Below are positions 53,201 to 60,693 of a stretch of 64,000 nt of DNA, in pieces (positions within the stretch are counted from its first letter, which is position 1; the number at the start of each line of letters is the position of its first letter). The notes beneath the pieces are model-generated. The model searched no databases, had not been told where the DNA came from, and was given only the letters and a program-made list of their open reading frames with translations. The position numbers were made by a program, and so were the translations under genes. Source of the DNA: Mermis nigrescens (taxonomy: Eukaryota > Nematoda > Enoplea > Mermithida > Mermithidae); the NCBI GenBank assembly GCA_036768485.1, contig JAVLUZ010000508.1, positions 682,001 through 746,000 of the forward strand, read 5' to 3'.

Positions 53201-54847
53201 TTGAGGCGAAACGCCGGGATGCTTTTGGGATTGCGCCAGACGCGATACGGGGGAGGGTTTCATTCCCCAGAAATTTTTTAACCCCCTTAGATTTCGCATT
53301 TTTCAAAACGTTCAGAAACTGCCCAAATGTTTGCGGAAAAGGCGCTTTTTCGAGGCTTTTTAGTTATCAACTCGCTCAAAAGTGTAAAATTTTCGGCTTT
53401 TCGCGCCATATACTCGCGCTTTGGCTATATTTTGTTCAATTTATTTCAGTTTTGGTTTTTCTAATTGTATTGCGTTTTTATGCTCTAGAAAGATAGAGCG
53501 TCGTTAGAAACGCCGAAAACGATGTTTTCGACGCGTCCCCATTATTCTTGGGCCCAAAAGGAACTTTAAAATTTCACTTCCCCCGGGTATTTACACGCTG
53601 AAGATGTATTATCGCGACTGCTTCTAAAAATTGAGTTGATTCGGCAGCACCTGTCTACGATAGCCGGTACAAAGGCGCCGCTGATCGTCGAGACGATGAG
53701 TTGTTGCCTGGTGGCTCATCAGCAATTCGCCCAGAGGCTGCTCGCTTGGCTGACCGGCCGAGTCCAAAAGCTAGGTTCGTCCAAATTGTAAACCCGCACT
53801 CGCTTTGCGTTTAATCGTCGGACGCTTACTCGCAGATTGTCTTTTGCGCCTAACGACCGACATCTTTATGCGAGAAAAACTGGAAAACGAAGGAGACTCG
53901 TCGATGATGCTTTCGGTCCTGCGACGAGATTCTAGATTATGGAAAAGTAAATGGGTGCTATTGCCTAATATTCGTCTAATTATCGCTTTGAAATATTACC
54001 GCGTTTTATTCTCAGGCGCCAGAGTTTGTATTCACCAGTTTATTATGGGCACGGTTTTGTTGAACGCGGATACGAAGAAACAGTTCGCGTTGATCTTTAT
54101 GCAGGTAGCGTCATTTTCGCATTTTTTACGTCGCTTCGTCAGAAAGCGATAGATATGTAGTCTAGATGCGCTCTGCGGACGTTTTGCTTCTCTTACGTAC
54201 GCGTAAAGTTCAGTGCTGGCTTGGAGTACGTTTCCAGCCTCGAAGTATTCAAAGTAAATTTAGATCGTATCTGCTCCGCCAAACTGAAACTCGCTCAGTA
54301 GGTACTTATTCGGAATGATACGAAATAACGTAAAAATGAACAACGGTGAAGAAATATGGAGTCGATGGCGATAAATGTTACGATTTTAGTTCATCTTGCG
54401 TCTTTTTACGTTCGGCGAATTTTAATCACAGGAAGAAGAATAATTCAAAAAAACTTCGTACGCAAAAAGCTTATAAAACGTGGAAAAACGTAATTTTTAT
54501 TTGGATATTTCGTTATTGGTCGGGCATTCACCCTCGTAAGCCCCCGCTTTTAATTTGCAAAGTATATTACTCTTCCTATAATGAATTGCTTTTACGTAAA
54601 TGGCAGAATTATCCGAGTCTAATGATGGACTACGTGGAAGACGACCACGAACACTCGTTGTCCATCGTCGCGTTGACTGTGCAGATTTTCACCGTTCCCA
54701 CCATAGTAAAATACTCTCATCGCCTTTTCTATTTAAACCGTTTCTTATCGACAGTTTGTTCTCAGGCTCGACTGCTCATCGGCGCCGGAAATGCTTTAGA
54801 AACTATTTTGACTTGCGTCGTACGGGAAGCCGAGGCCTACGCGCGAG
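29205..54847 (+). CDS. Ubr1: UBR1/UBR2-type N-recognin E3 ubiquitin ligase, 5' part (11 exons)
   Basis: This gene encodes the ubiquitin ligase that recognises destabilising protein N-termini (N-degron pathway) and marks them for the proteasome. Joining the exons gives about 461 residues without frame breaks. Residues 104-171 are a complete UBR box with C104, C117, C120, C126, C129, C132, H138, H141, C154, C156, C168 and H171. This box binds type 1 (Arg/Lys/His) N-degrons. About 224-292 is the ClpS-like domain for bulky hydrophobic N-termini (MLFNDESH). 293-461 matches the conserved helical segment ([27 protein letters not shown]). Known family members are about 1,700-1,950 residues, so the linker, RING and UBLC parts lie past the window. 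The CDS is split, so the span includes introns. Whether it is called UBR1 or UBR2 cannot be decided, as many invertebrates have one ancestor-like copy. Confidence 0.93.
29351..29494 (+). CDS. Ubr1: UBR exon 2
   Basis: Acceptor TTGACATTCAG, donor GATGTGAGC, 48 codons, phase 0 to 0. It encodes [16 protein letters not shown] and FDED, the pattern that precedes the UBR box in this family. A family P MITE starts six bases after the exon. Confidence 0.82.
29501..29675 (-). mobile_element. Family P MITE abutting the exon 2 donor
   Basis: It starts CAGGCACGTATCT and ends CCAGCTACGTGCTCTG, with the same G-rich body as the copies at 568 and 33,998. The first base lies directly after the donor GTGAGC. 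No clear 8-bp duplication remains. Confidence 0.82.
29676..30188. other. Intron 2, first unique part
   Basis: No coding or repeat signal is recognised. Confidence 0.45.
30189..30372 (+). mobile_element. Family Q MITE, 184 bp, exact 8-bp duplication
   Basis: It starts CAGGGGCGGATTTAGAG and ends GATCTGCCACTG. It is flanked by CTTGGGGC at 30,181-30,188 and 30,373-30,380. It lies in UBR intron 2. Confidence 0.95.
30373..31794. other. Intron 2, non-coding
   Basis: Mostly unique A/T-rich sequence. A GGGGAATACCCCTAGTGTG near 30,706 resembles an F end. No exon is visible. Confidence 0.45.
31795..31960 (+). repeat. Family F repeat, 3' part
   Basis: CTTCAAAAATGATGCAGAAAA-type sequence, then CTATCAGCTCA and an AGTAATACGCTCCCTC end, as in the other F copies. 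Confidence 0.65.
32165..32470 (-). repeat. Family F repeat, reversed copy
   Basis: The reverse complement matches 27,709-28,085 (CGTTCACGAAGTTC, AATTGATCAATTTTTGGCGC, TTCCGTCAGCTG). Confidence 0.72.
32494..32880 (+). mobile_element. Family E element, about 390 bp
   Basis: It shares the CTCTAGAAAGATAGAGCAT block, the CGAAAAACGATGT block and an ACCGTGCGTGTCTG end with the copies at 43,370, 48,660, 53,238 and 62,316. Confidence 0.78.
33042..33202 (+). mobile_element. Family Q MITE, 161 bp, exact 8-bp duplication
   Basis: It starts CAGGGGCGGATTAAGG and ends GGATCCGCCACTG. It is flanked by GGGATCAC at 33,034-33,041 and 33,203-33,210. It lies 300 bp upstream of UBR exon 3. Confidence 0.95.
33507..33667 (+). 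CDS. Ubr1: UBR exon 3 (start of UBR box)
   Basis: Acceptor CTTTTGCTAAG, donor CTTGCAG|GTCGGC, phase 0 to 2. It encodes [16 protein letters not shown] and [14 protein letters not shown], the first zinc ligands of the UBR box. Confidence 0.93.
33998..34159 (+). mobile_element. Family P MITE, 162 bp, exact 8-bp duplication
   Basis: It starts CAGGCACGTAGCT and ends AGCTACATGCCTG. It is flanked by TTGGAGCT at 33,990-33,997 and 34,160-34,167. It lies in UBR intron 3. Confidence 0.96.
34179..34754. mobile_element. Palindromic DNA element (CAGTGATCG ends), 576 bp
   Basis: The two halves are inverted copies over at least 250 bp, with ends CAGTGATCGCCATGA and TCATGACGATCACTG. TA lies on both sides, as for Tc1/mariner targets. 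A relative lies at 42,541-42,958. The centre may be a hairpin loop of about 60 bp. Confidence 0.9.
34848..34926 (+). CDS. Ubr1: UBR exon 4 (middle of UBR box)
   Basis: Acceptor TTTATTCTTAG, donor CGG|GTGAGT, 79 bp, phase 2 to 0. It encodes [15 protein letters not shown] and HKDHKYR, containing four Cys and two His zinc ligands. Confidence 0.96.
34997..35232 (+). CDS. Ubr1: UBR exon 5 (end of UBR box)
   Basis: Acceptor GCATTTAAAG, donor CTCAG|GTGAGG, phase 0 to 2. [12 protein letters not shown] and PFCGRH close the UBR box. [16 protein letters not shown] leads to the next domain. Its codon usage is notably G/C rich. Confidence 0.95.
35600..36402 (+). mobile_element. Family K element, copy A (partial)
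   Basis: It starts AGGCCCATATCCATGA. It has the ATATCTCGAGG...AATAAAGGCAGTTTTGAGCG segment and then hairpins at 35,906, 36,010, 36,042 and 36,155. It is followed by copy B. Confidence 0.8.
36403..37805 (+). mobile_element. Family K element, copy B, 1.4 kb, with four-hairpin array
   Basis: The ends CACTAGCGGATCCAGG and CCTGGATCCGCGCCTG are inverted. TTTCTTT flanks both sides (36,396-36,402 and 37,806-37,812). After the ATATCTCGAGAACC segment come four tandem units of 102 bp, with hairpins at 36,725, 36,826, 36,929 and 37,031. It is non-coding. Confidence 0.85.
37806..39382. other. Non-coding interior of the 6.6-kb element
   Basis: It has further GGCGC...GCGCC-type hairpins (near 37,973, 38,156 and 38,293). 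A CT-like segment with GGGGGTCTAGACCCC lies near 38,913. No gene. Confidence 0.6.
39383..41955 (+). repeat. TTGG-derived array, 2.57 kb
   Basis: GGTT tetranucleotides with frequent GATT, AGTT and GGCCATTTA variants. GGCCATTTA recurs about 14 times. A 648-bp block repeats (40,497 and 41,145), and an 81-bp block repeats near 41,349 and 41,430. Open frames give Trp/Leu/Val/Ile/Gly or Asn/Gln/Pro/Thr runs and are artefacts. Confidence 0.97.
42118..42540. other. UBR intron 5, non-coding
   Basis: Nothing recognised. Confidence 0.45.
42541..42958. mobile_element. Palindromic DNA element, relative of 34,179
   Basis: The left and right halves are inverted copies (GACGCACTCATTATTGTAAG against CTTACAATAATGGTGCGCC). 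They share GATAATGCGTTG and the CGCCGCGTTTTGTCC region with the 34-kb copy. TA follows the right end, but the left border has TG. Confidence 0.85.
43370..43738 (+). mobile_element. Family E element
   Basis: It shares TTTTTATGCTCTCGAAATATA, CCGAAAAATAATGTTTTTGA and a CATGCTATGCATGCC end with the family. No duplication is evident. Confidence 0.7.
44527..44685 (+). mobile_element. CT-like MITE nested in the 2.5-kb hAT-like element
   Basis: It starts CACACATGAGCAGC and ends CTACGTCCATATTTA. GAAGCATG (44,519-44,526) and GAAGCACG (44,686-44,693) flank it, 7 of 8 matching. Confidence 0.7.
44713..44901 (+). CDS. Small unidentified open frame inside a hAT-like element
   Basis: 62 residues starting [15 protein letters not shown], with [18 protein letters not shown] in the middle and an acidic N-terminus. 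It could be a remnant of a transposon gene or chance. No zinc-finger or catalytic motif is seen. The first codons sit just after the nested MITE. Confidence 0.25.
   Translation: MDDDGVPQVLENLVLSGDFEENERCCKRIIDLNAEKRPNRKNIDDFRHFVPYKYLHFLCLEI
46301..48049. other. UBR intron 5, non-coding
   Basis: G/C-run-rich segments at 46,490-46,760 and 47,480-47,640 resemble ends of the CT and P types but no complete element could be bounded. No exon is visible. Confidence 0.45.
48050..48448. mobile_element. DNA element with CAGTGGCGTAGCT ends, 399 bp
   Basis: CAGTGGCGTAGCTATTGG at the left pairs with the inverted GGCCAGCTACGACACTG at the right. The interior resembles the reversed K-family leader (ATCTCGTTGAGAAAAGCTC). 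No target duplication is seen. Confidence 0.75.
48660..49035 (+). mobile_element. Family E element directly upstream of UBR exon 6
   Basis: It shares CTCTTAAAAGATAGTGCATC, CCGAAAAATGATGTTTTTGA and an ACCGCGCGTGTCTG end with the family. Only 24 bases separate its right end from exon 6. Confidence 0.75.
49060..49267 (+). CDS. Ubr1: UBR exon 6 (ClpS-like domain)
   Basis: Acceptor AATCGGTAG, donor ATCAAG|GTCCTT, phase 2 to 0. It encodes [17 protein letters not shown] and [13 protein letters not shown]. The NDE.H motif is the hallmark of ClpS and the equivalent N-domain in UBR1/UBR2. The acceptor has almost no pyrimidine tract of its own. Confidence 0.95.
49523..50381 (+). mobile_element. Family K element, copy C, with four-hairpin array
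   Basis: It starts TAGGCCCGTATCCATGA. The CAGATATCTCGAGAACC leader and four units of about 100 bp follow (hairpins at 49,895, 49,999, 50,100 and 50,199), closely parallel to copy B. The right end is truncated at CCCTGGATAC. Confidence 0.88.
50700..51005 (+). repeat. Family F repeat with hairpin
   Basis: A CGGCGCGACGCGCC hairpin at about 50,842, then ATCATACAGAAAATGTTTGA and a GGGGGTAATACCCCCTC end. Confidence 0.65.
51010..52250. other. UBR intron 6, non-coding
   Basis: Mostly unique. 51,880-52,190 resembles the AGAATGGCTACAGACCCC part of the foldback arms. 51,410-51,470 has the TTTGTAC-type motif. Confidence 0.5.
52255..52890 (+). repeat. 312-bp tandem repeat, two units, two hairpins each
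   Basis: Hairpins CGGCGC.AAGCGCCG at 52,408, 52,499, 52,720 and 52,811 give a 312-bp period. Each unit also has an AAATCTTTGTACAT...TTTTGTGTAC region and AAAGATATATAGGACAA-type sequence. A third unit without perfect hairpins lies at 58,540-58,870. Confidence 0.88.
53238..53602 (+). mobile_element. Family E element directly upstream of UBR exon 7
   Basis: It shares ATGCTCTAGAAAGATAGAGC, CGCCGAAAACGATGTTTTCG and TTTCACTTCCCC with the other E copies. It ends about 45 bases before exon 7. Confidence 0.78.
53648..53774 (+). CDS. Ubr1: UBR exon 7
   Basis: Acceptor GATTCGGCAG, donor CTAG|GTTCGT, phase 0 to 1. It encodes [16 protein letters not shown], the conserved segment after the ClpS-like domain. 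Confidence 0.93.
53836..53946 (+). CDS. Ubr1: UBR exon 8
   Basis: Acceptor TTACTCGCAG, donor GGAAAA|GTAAAT, phase 1 to 1. It encodes the [14 protein letters not shown] helix that precedes the GAR..YHQ block in UBR proteins. The 61-bp intron before it is the shortest here. Confidence 0.93.
54016..54104 (+). CDS. Ubr1: UBR exon 9
   Basis: Acceptor TATTCTCAG, donor ATGCAG|GTAGCG, phase 1 to 0. It encodes [20 protein letters not shown], equivalent to the GAR.VYHQL...LL segment of the family. Confidence 0.94.
54607..54705 (+). CDS. Ubr1: UBR exon 10
   Basis: Acceptor AAATGGCAG, donor ACCATA|GTAAAA, 33 codons, phase 0. It encodes [20 protein letters not shown], one of the most conserved stretches of UBR1/UBR2. 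Confidence 0.96.
54766..54847 (+). CDS. Ubr1: UBR exon 11 (last exon seen)
   Basis: Acceptor TGTTCTCAG, donor CGAG|GTAGCC, phase 0 to 1. It encodes [19 protein letters not shown]. No further exon is detectable before 64,000, so intron 11 is at least 9.1 kb. Confidence 0.9.
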
Positions 54848-55003
54848 GTAGCCTTTTCTCGAAGAGCCGCGAGTATACGCGGTCCCGCTAAGATCCTTTC
54901 CCCTCCCCTCCCGCTCCCCACAAGGAATCGTCATGTATTATAGCTGGCTAATTTGTCACAATTCTCGCGTAGTTATTTTGCAAAGTTGAACCGCGATAAA
55001 GGG

Positions 55004-55595
55004 TGGGACTAGGGAGGGACTAGGAAAAAAGTTACCTATGTAGTGCGAAAGTCGTAAAAATCTACCTAAAAAGTCAGACGGCCTGTAAGCGACGCCAAAA
55101 TCGAAGTATATTCCGCGGCCTGCGGAAGGGAGGTGCATTTCGGACGGAAAAATAAAACTTTGATAATTTATGCATAATAAACAAGCAATTAGAATTATGT
55201 TTTATAAGAATGATTTATTTCACTCGCCCGTATTTGCGCGGATAATAAGTTTATCGAGTCATTGATGACAAACTGAATATTTGTTCTATATCGTCAAAAA
55301 ATTAGATATTGATTAGCAACTAATCCGCTCATTTAAAAATCGAAAATTCTTCTTTATCGGCTCTTTTATAAGCCGTACAAAACTTTCCTTATACCGAACT
55401 TTATACTTTCATAGACCACGGAATATACTTCGATTTTTGTGTCGCTTATAGGCCGTCTAACTTTTTGGTAAATTTTTATGGCTTTTGCACTACCTAGGTA
55501 ACTTTTTCCTAGTCCCCTCCTTTTATATCTTTGTTATTGAATGAATCCAAGTATATTCACCTTTTTTGCTCCATCGGAGCATTTTTTCTCGCTAG
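55004..55595. mobile_element. Inverted-arm DNA element, relative of 5,192
   Basis: 55,004-55,126 pairs with 55,414-55,530. The right end CCATCGGAGCATTTTTTCTC then GCTAG matches the 5-kb element and is followed by TA. The outer 65 bp of the left arm is missing. Confidence 0.82.
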
Positions 55596-55599
55596 TATT

Positions 55600-57330
55600 A
55601 TCCTTTTTATTTGTACGATTACGTTGCATCGCTATGGCGCTAAGACGATTTGATTGACGAACGCAAGAACATGAACGGATCGTTAAGTTGTTAAACATTG
55701 CGTCGGTCTTCCTGTAGTATTTCTCCACCTATCAAAAAATGTGTCAACCTACCCGTAGCATGTTTATAACGCGCGGAACTTTAATTTCTTTTATCGATTT
55801 TAGGACATCAATTAATAAAATGAAGAAAATTAAAAAAATAATAAAAAACAGAAAAATAAGACGGCATTCTGTTGAAACATGAAAAAATTAAAAATTTTAG
55901 AAAATAAAAAATTGAAAGTAAATTTAAATTGAAAAAAAAAATTAAATTGAAAATTGAATGATAAAAATGAGGTTCTGCGAGGTGGGGACAGGTATAGGTG
56001 GAGACTTTTTTTGACAGATGGATAAATTTGCCCTTCATGCGCCGAAGAGCATTTTTTAGCCTTTTACATTGTCTACTCTTATCTAAAATATCTTTTGACG
56101 CAACATTTTTAAATTTTTTAAAATTTTCGATAATTTTGTGCGAAAAAAATCATTATTTTTTTAGACATTAGCGAAAATCCGGCGCGAAGTAATGAAAAAT
56201 TTATGAAATTAAGGCCGATGGACGTTTAGAAATTTTATATACTGTTCGATTTCCTGTATTTGTAGAATTTGGCGCCGAATGTAGGAAATTTTTCAAAAGT
56301 GATGCTCGAAAATTAGAAGAAATCTAAGCTGACATATCTGTTTCTGCTCTTGAAATTGTTTTGGAAGGCATTCCATGAGCAAAAAATGGCTTCCACGTTA
56401 CGAAGAAAGTTAATAAATATTATTAATAGATATCCGGCGCGAAGCGCCGAAAAATTTAATTTAAGGAATTATGATTATTGGCGGCCAAAAATCATTGCGA
56501 ATTTCATATCCATTGTTTTATCTAGCCAAATATTTTTGGCCAACGGGAGGACACCCCCGCTCTCATAAATCAGCCCTGATAATACGTTTAGAAGCGATTT
56601 CACTTGGTAACACGATATTTTTCAAAGTGTCTCGCGTTTTTGGCTCAGTTTTTCAGCTTGTAATAATAAAAAATATAACAGTTATTTGATTTAGGAAGAA
56701 TTTTGGCACTTTCACTTTTTCAAAGTCAATTTTGCAGCCTTACACTGATTCTGCAAACAAGCACAGGCGGATCTAAGATTTCCATAAGGGGGCGGGCCCG
56801 TATTGCAAGTTTTCCAAAAGCGGTCGCAAATAGGTCCAAAATTTACCCTTCATGTGCGCAATGGCCTTTTTCGGCGTTTTACGTCGTCTACTTTCGTTTG
56901 AATTAGCTTTTTGCGCAATATTTCTTAAAATTTTAAAAGTTTTTACAATTTTGTGCGAAAAATCATTAAAATTGTTGATTTAGTGAAAATCGAGCGCGAA
57001 GTCCCAGAAAATTCGCGAATTTTAGGGGAAGGATGTTTATAAGCTTGAATAATTGCTCGATTTCCCGTATTTGTAGTGTTTGTTGCTTAGCGTCGACAAT
57101 TTTTAAAAGTTGTGCTTGAAATGAAAATAGAATAAAAGTATGCTGAAATAGCTGTTTCTGTTCTTGAAATCTTTTCAACTTTTTTCTTGAGCAAAAATAT
57201 GGCTTCCAGGCCGCCAAGAAAGCAAATACATAAGTGTCGTTAGTAGGCATTATTCGGCGCGAAGCGCTAAAAAATGTGAGAAATCAAGTCCATTTACGGT
57301 CAAAAATCATTGCAAATTACATATTTGTTT
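55600..57330. other. UBR intron 11, non-coding
   Basis: Two diverged copies of one repeat (56,040-56,540 and 56,850-57,320) share the TTTTGTGCGAAAAAATCATT and GGCGCGAAGCG segments and ATTGGCGGCCAAAAATCATT-type sequence. The start of the window (61-140) is another copy of this end. Confidence 0.6.
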
Positions 57331-57784
57331 AGGCCCGTATTCAGTACGCGGGGGGGGGCGATCCCCCTGGAAATAAGGAATAATTTTTGAAACATACAAG
57401 GGTCCCAGAGGGAAAAATGAAAAATTCTCGGAGCTGCCTAAAAAATTACCAAAACAGGTTTTTAGCTTACTTTTGGGCTTGTAAACTCAAAATTTTCGCC
57501 GGATTTATTTTTTATCTATACTTTTTGTGTACTAGCCCGCCTAAAACCGCTCAAGCTTGTGTTAGACATGTAAAACATGTCGATTTTTCTCGATGCTCCG
57601 CGCCGAATTTCATTTTCTATATTCTTTTTCTTTGTAAGTCACAAAAGATCAAATACAAAGACAGAAGCTAGGAAATTATTCGTCGATTTAATGATGACAC
57701 ATTAGCTCTTTGGCTTTTTTAAACGATAGATTTGCGTGAGTCCGAAAAAAGTTAAATTGTTGAAATTTTTCTTAACCATTGCGC
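57331..57784 (-). mobile_element. Family K element, copy D, left piece
   Basis: It starts AGGCCCGTATTCAGTACGCG. The reverse complement matches copies B and C but keeps only one hairpin-type unit. It continues at 60,382 after the 2.6-kb insertion. Confidence 0.75.
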
Positions 57785-58539
57785 CAGTGATCGGACCGAG
57801 GGTACTTTTTGGACCCTCGGCCTCGGCCGAGGCCGAGGCGCCTTAAAATCCTTGCCTCGGCCGAGGCCGAGGCCGAGGAGTAATGCCGAGGTTCAAGCTT
57901 ATATACCTATACCCATAAATAGTGCTCTTAGAATATTTTGTATGCACATGAGCTAGAGAATAATCGTAATATTGAACACTTTATCGAATGTCATTTTCAA
58001 TAATAGTAGATTAATTGTGTGAAGGATTTATTGAATAAAGTCAGCAGAATGAAAGCATACTTAATTTAACAAGTTGCCGTTGAAGACTTGGAAAAGTTAA
58101 TAAAAAATATGGCTGAACAAGCACTTAAAAACTTTTATTACTATACATAAATAAGAAAACAGTGTCAAAGAAATAAACGAACAAACGAAATAAGCTAAGT
58201 AAAGACAGAACTGTAGCCATTGTTGTGCTCGCTTTTGCAGTAATGCATGTTTAAACACGCTTTTTCAGTCATCCAATTCTGGTGTGGTAGGTAATATGAC
58301 GGAAACTGCACTGTACTTTCCGATCATAGTTTCCCAAGGTCCAGAGTTGAGGGAAGGGTGAAATCCCAAAATGGGGACCAGTAAATTAAGTAGTGTCTTT
58401 GTATGAGCGAACAAATTTTTGTAGATATTTTATATAAATATATTTTCAAACAAACACGTTTTTACATACTGCCAGTGTGTGACCTGCAACCGGCATGCAG
58501 TCCTAAACAGTGTTTTTTTGTGCAAGATACCTTTTTACA

Positions 58540-58870
58540 TGAACAAAAATGGTATCCAAAAGTCTTTGAACATTTTGTACATGCAAATTTTTGTGTACTA
58601 TTATATATAGTATGGTACAGTAGCGATTTAGTAAGGTAAAACAGGGGTTTTCGACCTTCGGTAGCGTATCTTAGCTAATTCCTGGGTCTCTGAATATTTG
58701 ACATTTTTTCCATTCTAAATGCAAATTCTACTATTTTAAAGATATATAGGACAGATAATTACTGATGCGCCAAAAATTTTCGGGAATTTTACACCTTTTT
58801 ACAGTTTTTGTCTCTCCAAAAATCTTTGTGCATGTACAAAGACAGTCCTGAAAAGTCTCTGTACATAATG
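58540..58870 (+). repeat. Third copy of the 312-bp repeat
   Basis: It matches 52,255-52,890 through GTGTACTATTATATA, GGTAGCGTATCTTAGCTAAT and AAAGATATATAGGACA. Its hairpins are eroded (GATGCGCC only). Confidence 0.8.
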
Positions 58871-59889
58871 ACAAATCTTTGCCGAATACAAAAAACTGTG
58901 GTCCTAAATGTGATAATTCGGCCTGGATATAGTTCATAAGATTATTTGGCGCGAAGCGCCGAAATTTTTATGAGCTTTTGATGAAATTTACACATAAAAC
59001 TTGACTGAGAAAGCTAAAACAACTTGTACCTACTACAAAATCAGAAATATTACAGATATTGTAATATGCCAATTAAATCTTGTAAGAAGCACTACTGTGC
59101 TTAGAAATCCAATGCAACATCAGGATAAATTAGTCAATTTTATCTTTGAACGGCAAAAAAGTGCAAAGTTATTAAATAGTACTTATTTTGCATAAAATTT
59201 TTAAAAACAGTATAAATAGATACAAACGATATATAAATCTGCATAAAGATGCCTAGATTACACAAAAATTGATTTTGGAGTGTTTATTTCCCCTGCTTCA
59301 ATCTAATTACAGTATATTAGCGATATTTTGCGCGAAGCGCCGAAAATTTTTGAAATTTCCTAAAATATTCTGAAAAACGATATAATTAATATTACTTTGT
59401 CCAAGAAAGTAATTTAGCATTGTATAAAAATGGCTCGAAAAATGCGCGAGCCAAAATTGAATTTTGGCAAAACCTGCATTTATTGGCCATTTTTAGGTGC
59501 GTTTTCGGCCGAAAATTCGTAATCATCTACCCCTCTCCCATAAAAATGGCCGAAAACCATACGTGTAACAGGAAGGGCTTTGGGGAATTACCACCCACCC
59601 AGGGTTGGACGTCCTCCCCTAACCCTTCCCTCCAACGTCAGAAAATTTTGACCCACCCTCCCCATTTTTGGCGAAAATTTGCGCTTTGTTGGCTATTTTA
59701 GGTGCTTTTGCCATTTTTGACATATAATTAGAGTCGCTAATCCCCCACCTAAAATTTCTAGCCCTTACATGTATGCCGAGGAGCCCCTCCCAAAAATTTT
59801 GAGCTGTTACATGCATGTTTTATAGTGACAGTTTGTCTATTTACTCTTGCTTACATTCAAAAATAATCTATCACTTCGGGAAATTCTAA

Positions 59890-60040
59890 TAGTTAGCTGC
59901 ACTTTTGCCATAGTAAAAATTAGGTTCAAAAATATTCAAAAGGTTTTTACCAAAAATCGTCTGACAGTGACTTGAGTCTTGTACCCTGAGAGGGGGGTAA
60001 TAAACCTCCCTCACCCCTCCCTTCGGGAATGTGTGTTTCC
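59890..60040 (+). repeat. Family F repeat, 3' part
   Basis: ATCGTCTGACAGTGACTTGA and a GGGGGTAATAAACCTCCCTC end, close to the copy at 50.9 kb. Confidence 0.65.
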
Positions 60041-60381
60041 GATCCATGTAGCAAGCATGAGAATTAAAACTTAGTCATCACATGAATAATAAATTGGCAC
60101 TTTGCTGTATGTAACTTTGTGTAACTGGGTACGCGACTGAAACCACAAGAAAAGTCTATAGGTAAAAAATAGCCTTTGTACTGCAGATGCATTCTAAATA
60201 GATAATATTCAACGGACATATTAAACTTATTCAAATTTGATTTTAACCCTCGGCGCCTCGGCACTTTTCAGCCTCGCCCTCGGCGCCGAGGCCGAGGCTC
60301 CAGAAAACGCCGAGGCTTGCCGAGGCCGAGGCCGAGGCTCCAAAAACGCCGAGGCTTGTCGAGGCCTCGGTCCGATCACTG

Positions 60382-60475
60382 CATAGAGCTCGTCGAGATA
60401 TGCTCAAAAATACCTTTATTTTTGCCCATCTCCCATTAGTTCTCGAAATATGAGACCTCAAAAATTTCGCCCCCC
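60382..60475 (-). mobile_element. Family K element, copy D, right piece
   Basis: AGAGCTCGTCGAGATATGCTC and TTAGTTCTCGAAATATGAG are the reverse complement of the K leader. Together with 57,331-57,784 it gives one K copy split by the hAT-like insertion. Confidence 0.8.
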
Positions 60476-60693
60476 GCCCGAAATATTTTGATTTTGCACC
60501 TTTTTGTATGATAAGAAATGCTGACAATGTTATTTGCCGAAAAATTTTGTCTGTCGAAAATCGAAATAGGCAAAAAGGTGAGTTTTGTTAAATTCATGGC
60601 GCCACGCGCCGAAATGGTCAGTATTTTTATGCTGCGAAACGTCAAAAACCTGTAGTTATTAAGCTGACAAATCGGGAAAAATTTTTGTACGCA

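Larger units (their letters stand above)
57785..60381. mobile_element. hAT-like element, 2.6 kb, with GGCCTCGGCC subterminal repeats
   Basis: The termini CAGTGATCGGACCGAGG and CCTCGGTCCGATCACTG are perfect 17-bp inverted repeats. Inside each end lie tandem GGCCGAGGCCGAGG palindromes (57,817-57,890 and 60,250-60,370). Flanks CATTGCGC and CATAGAGC match at 6 of 8. The host K element resumes on each side. No transposase. Confidence 0.9.

Noticed and set aside
54346..54891. A single 181-residue protein
   Set aside because: It reads through two short introns. Only 54,607-54,705 and 54,766-54,847 match UBR, and both have proper splice sites.
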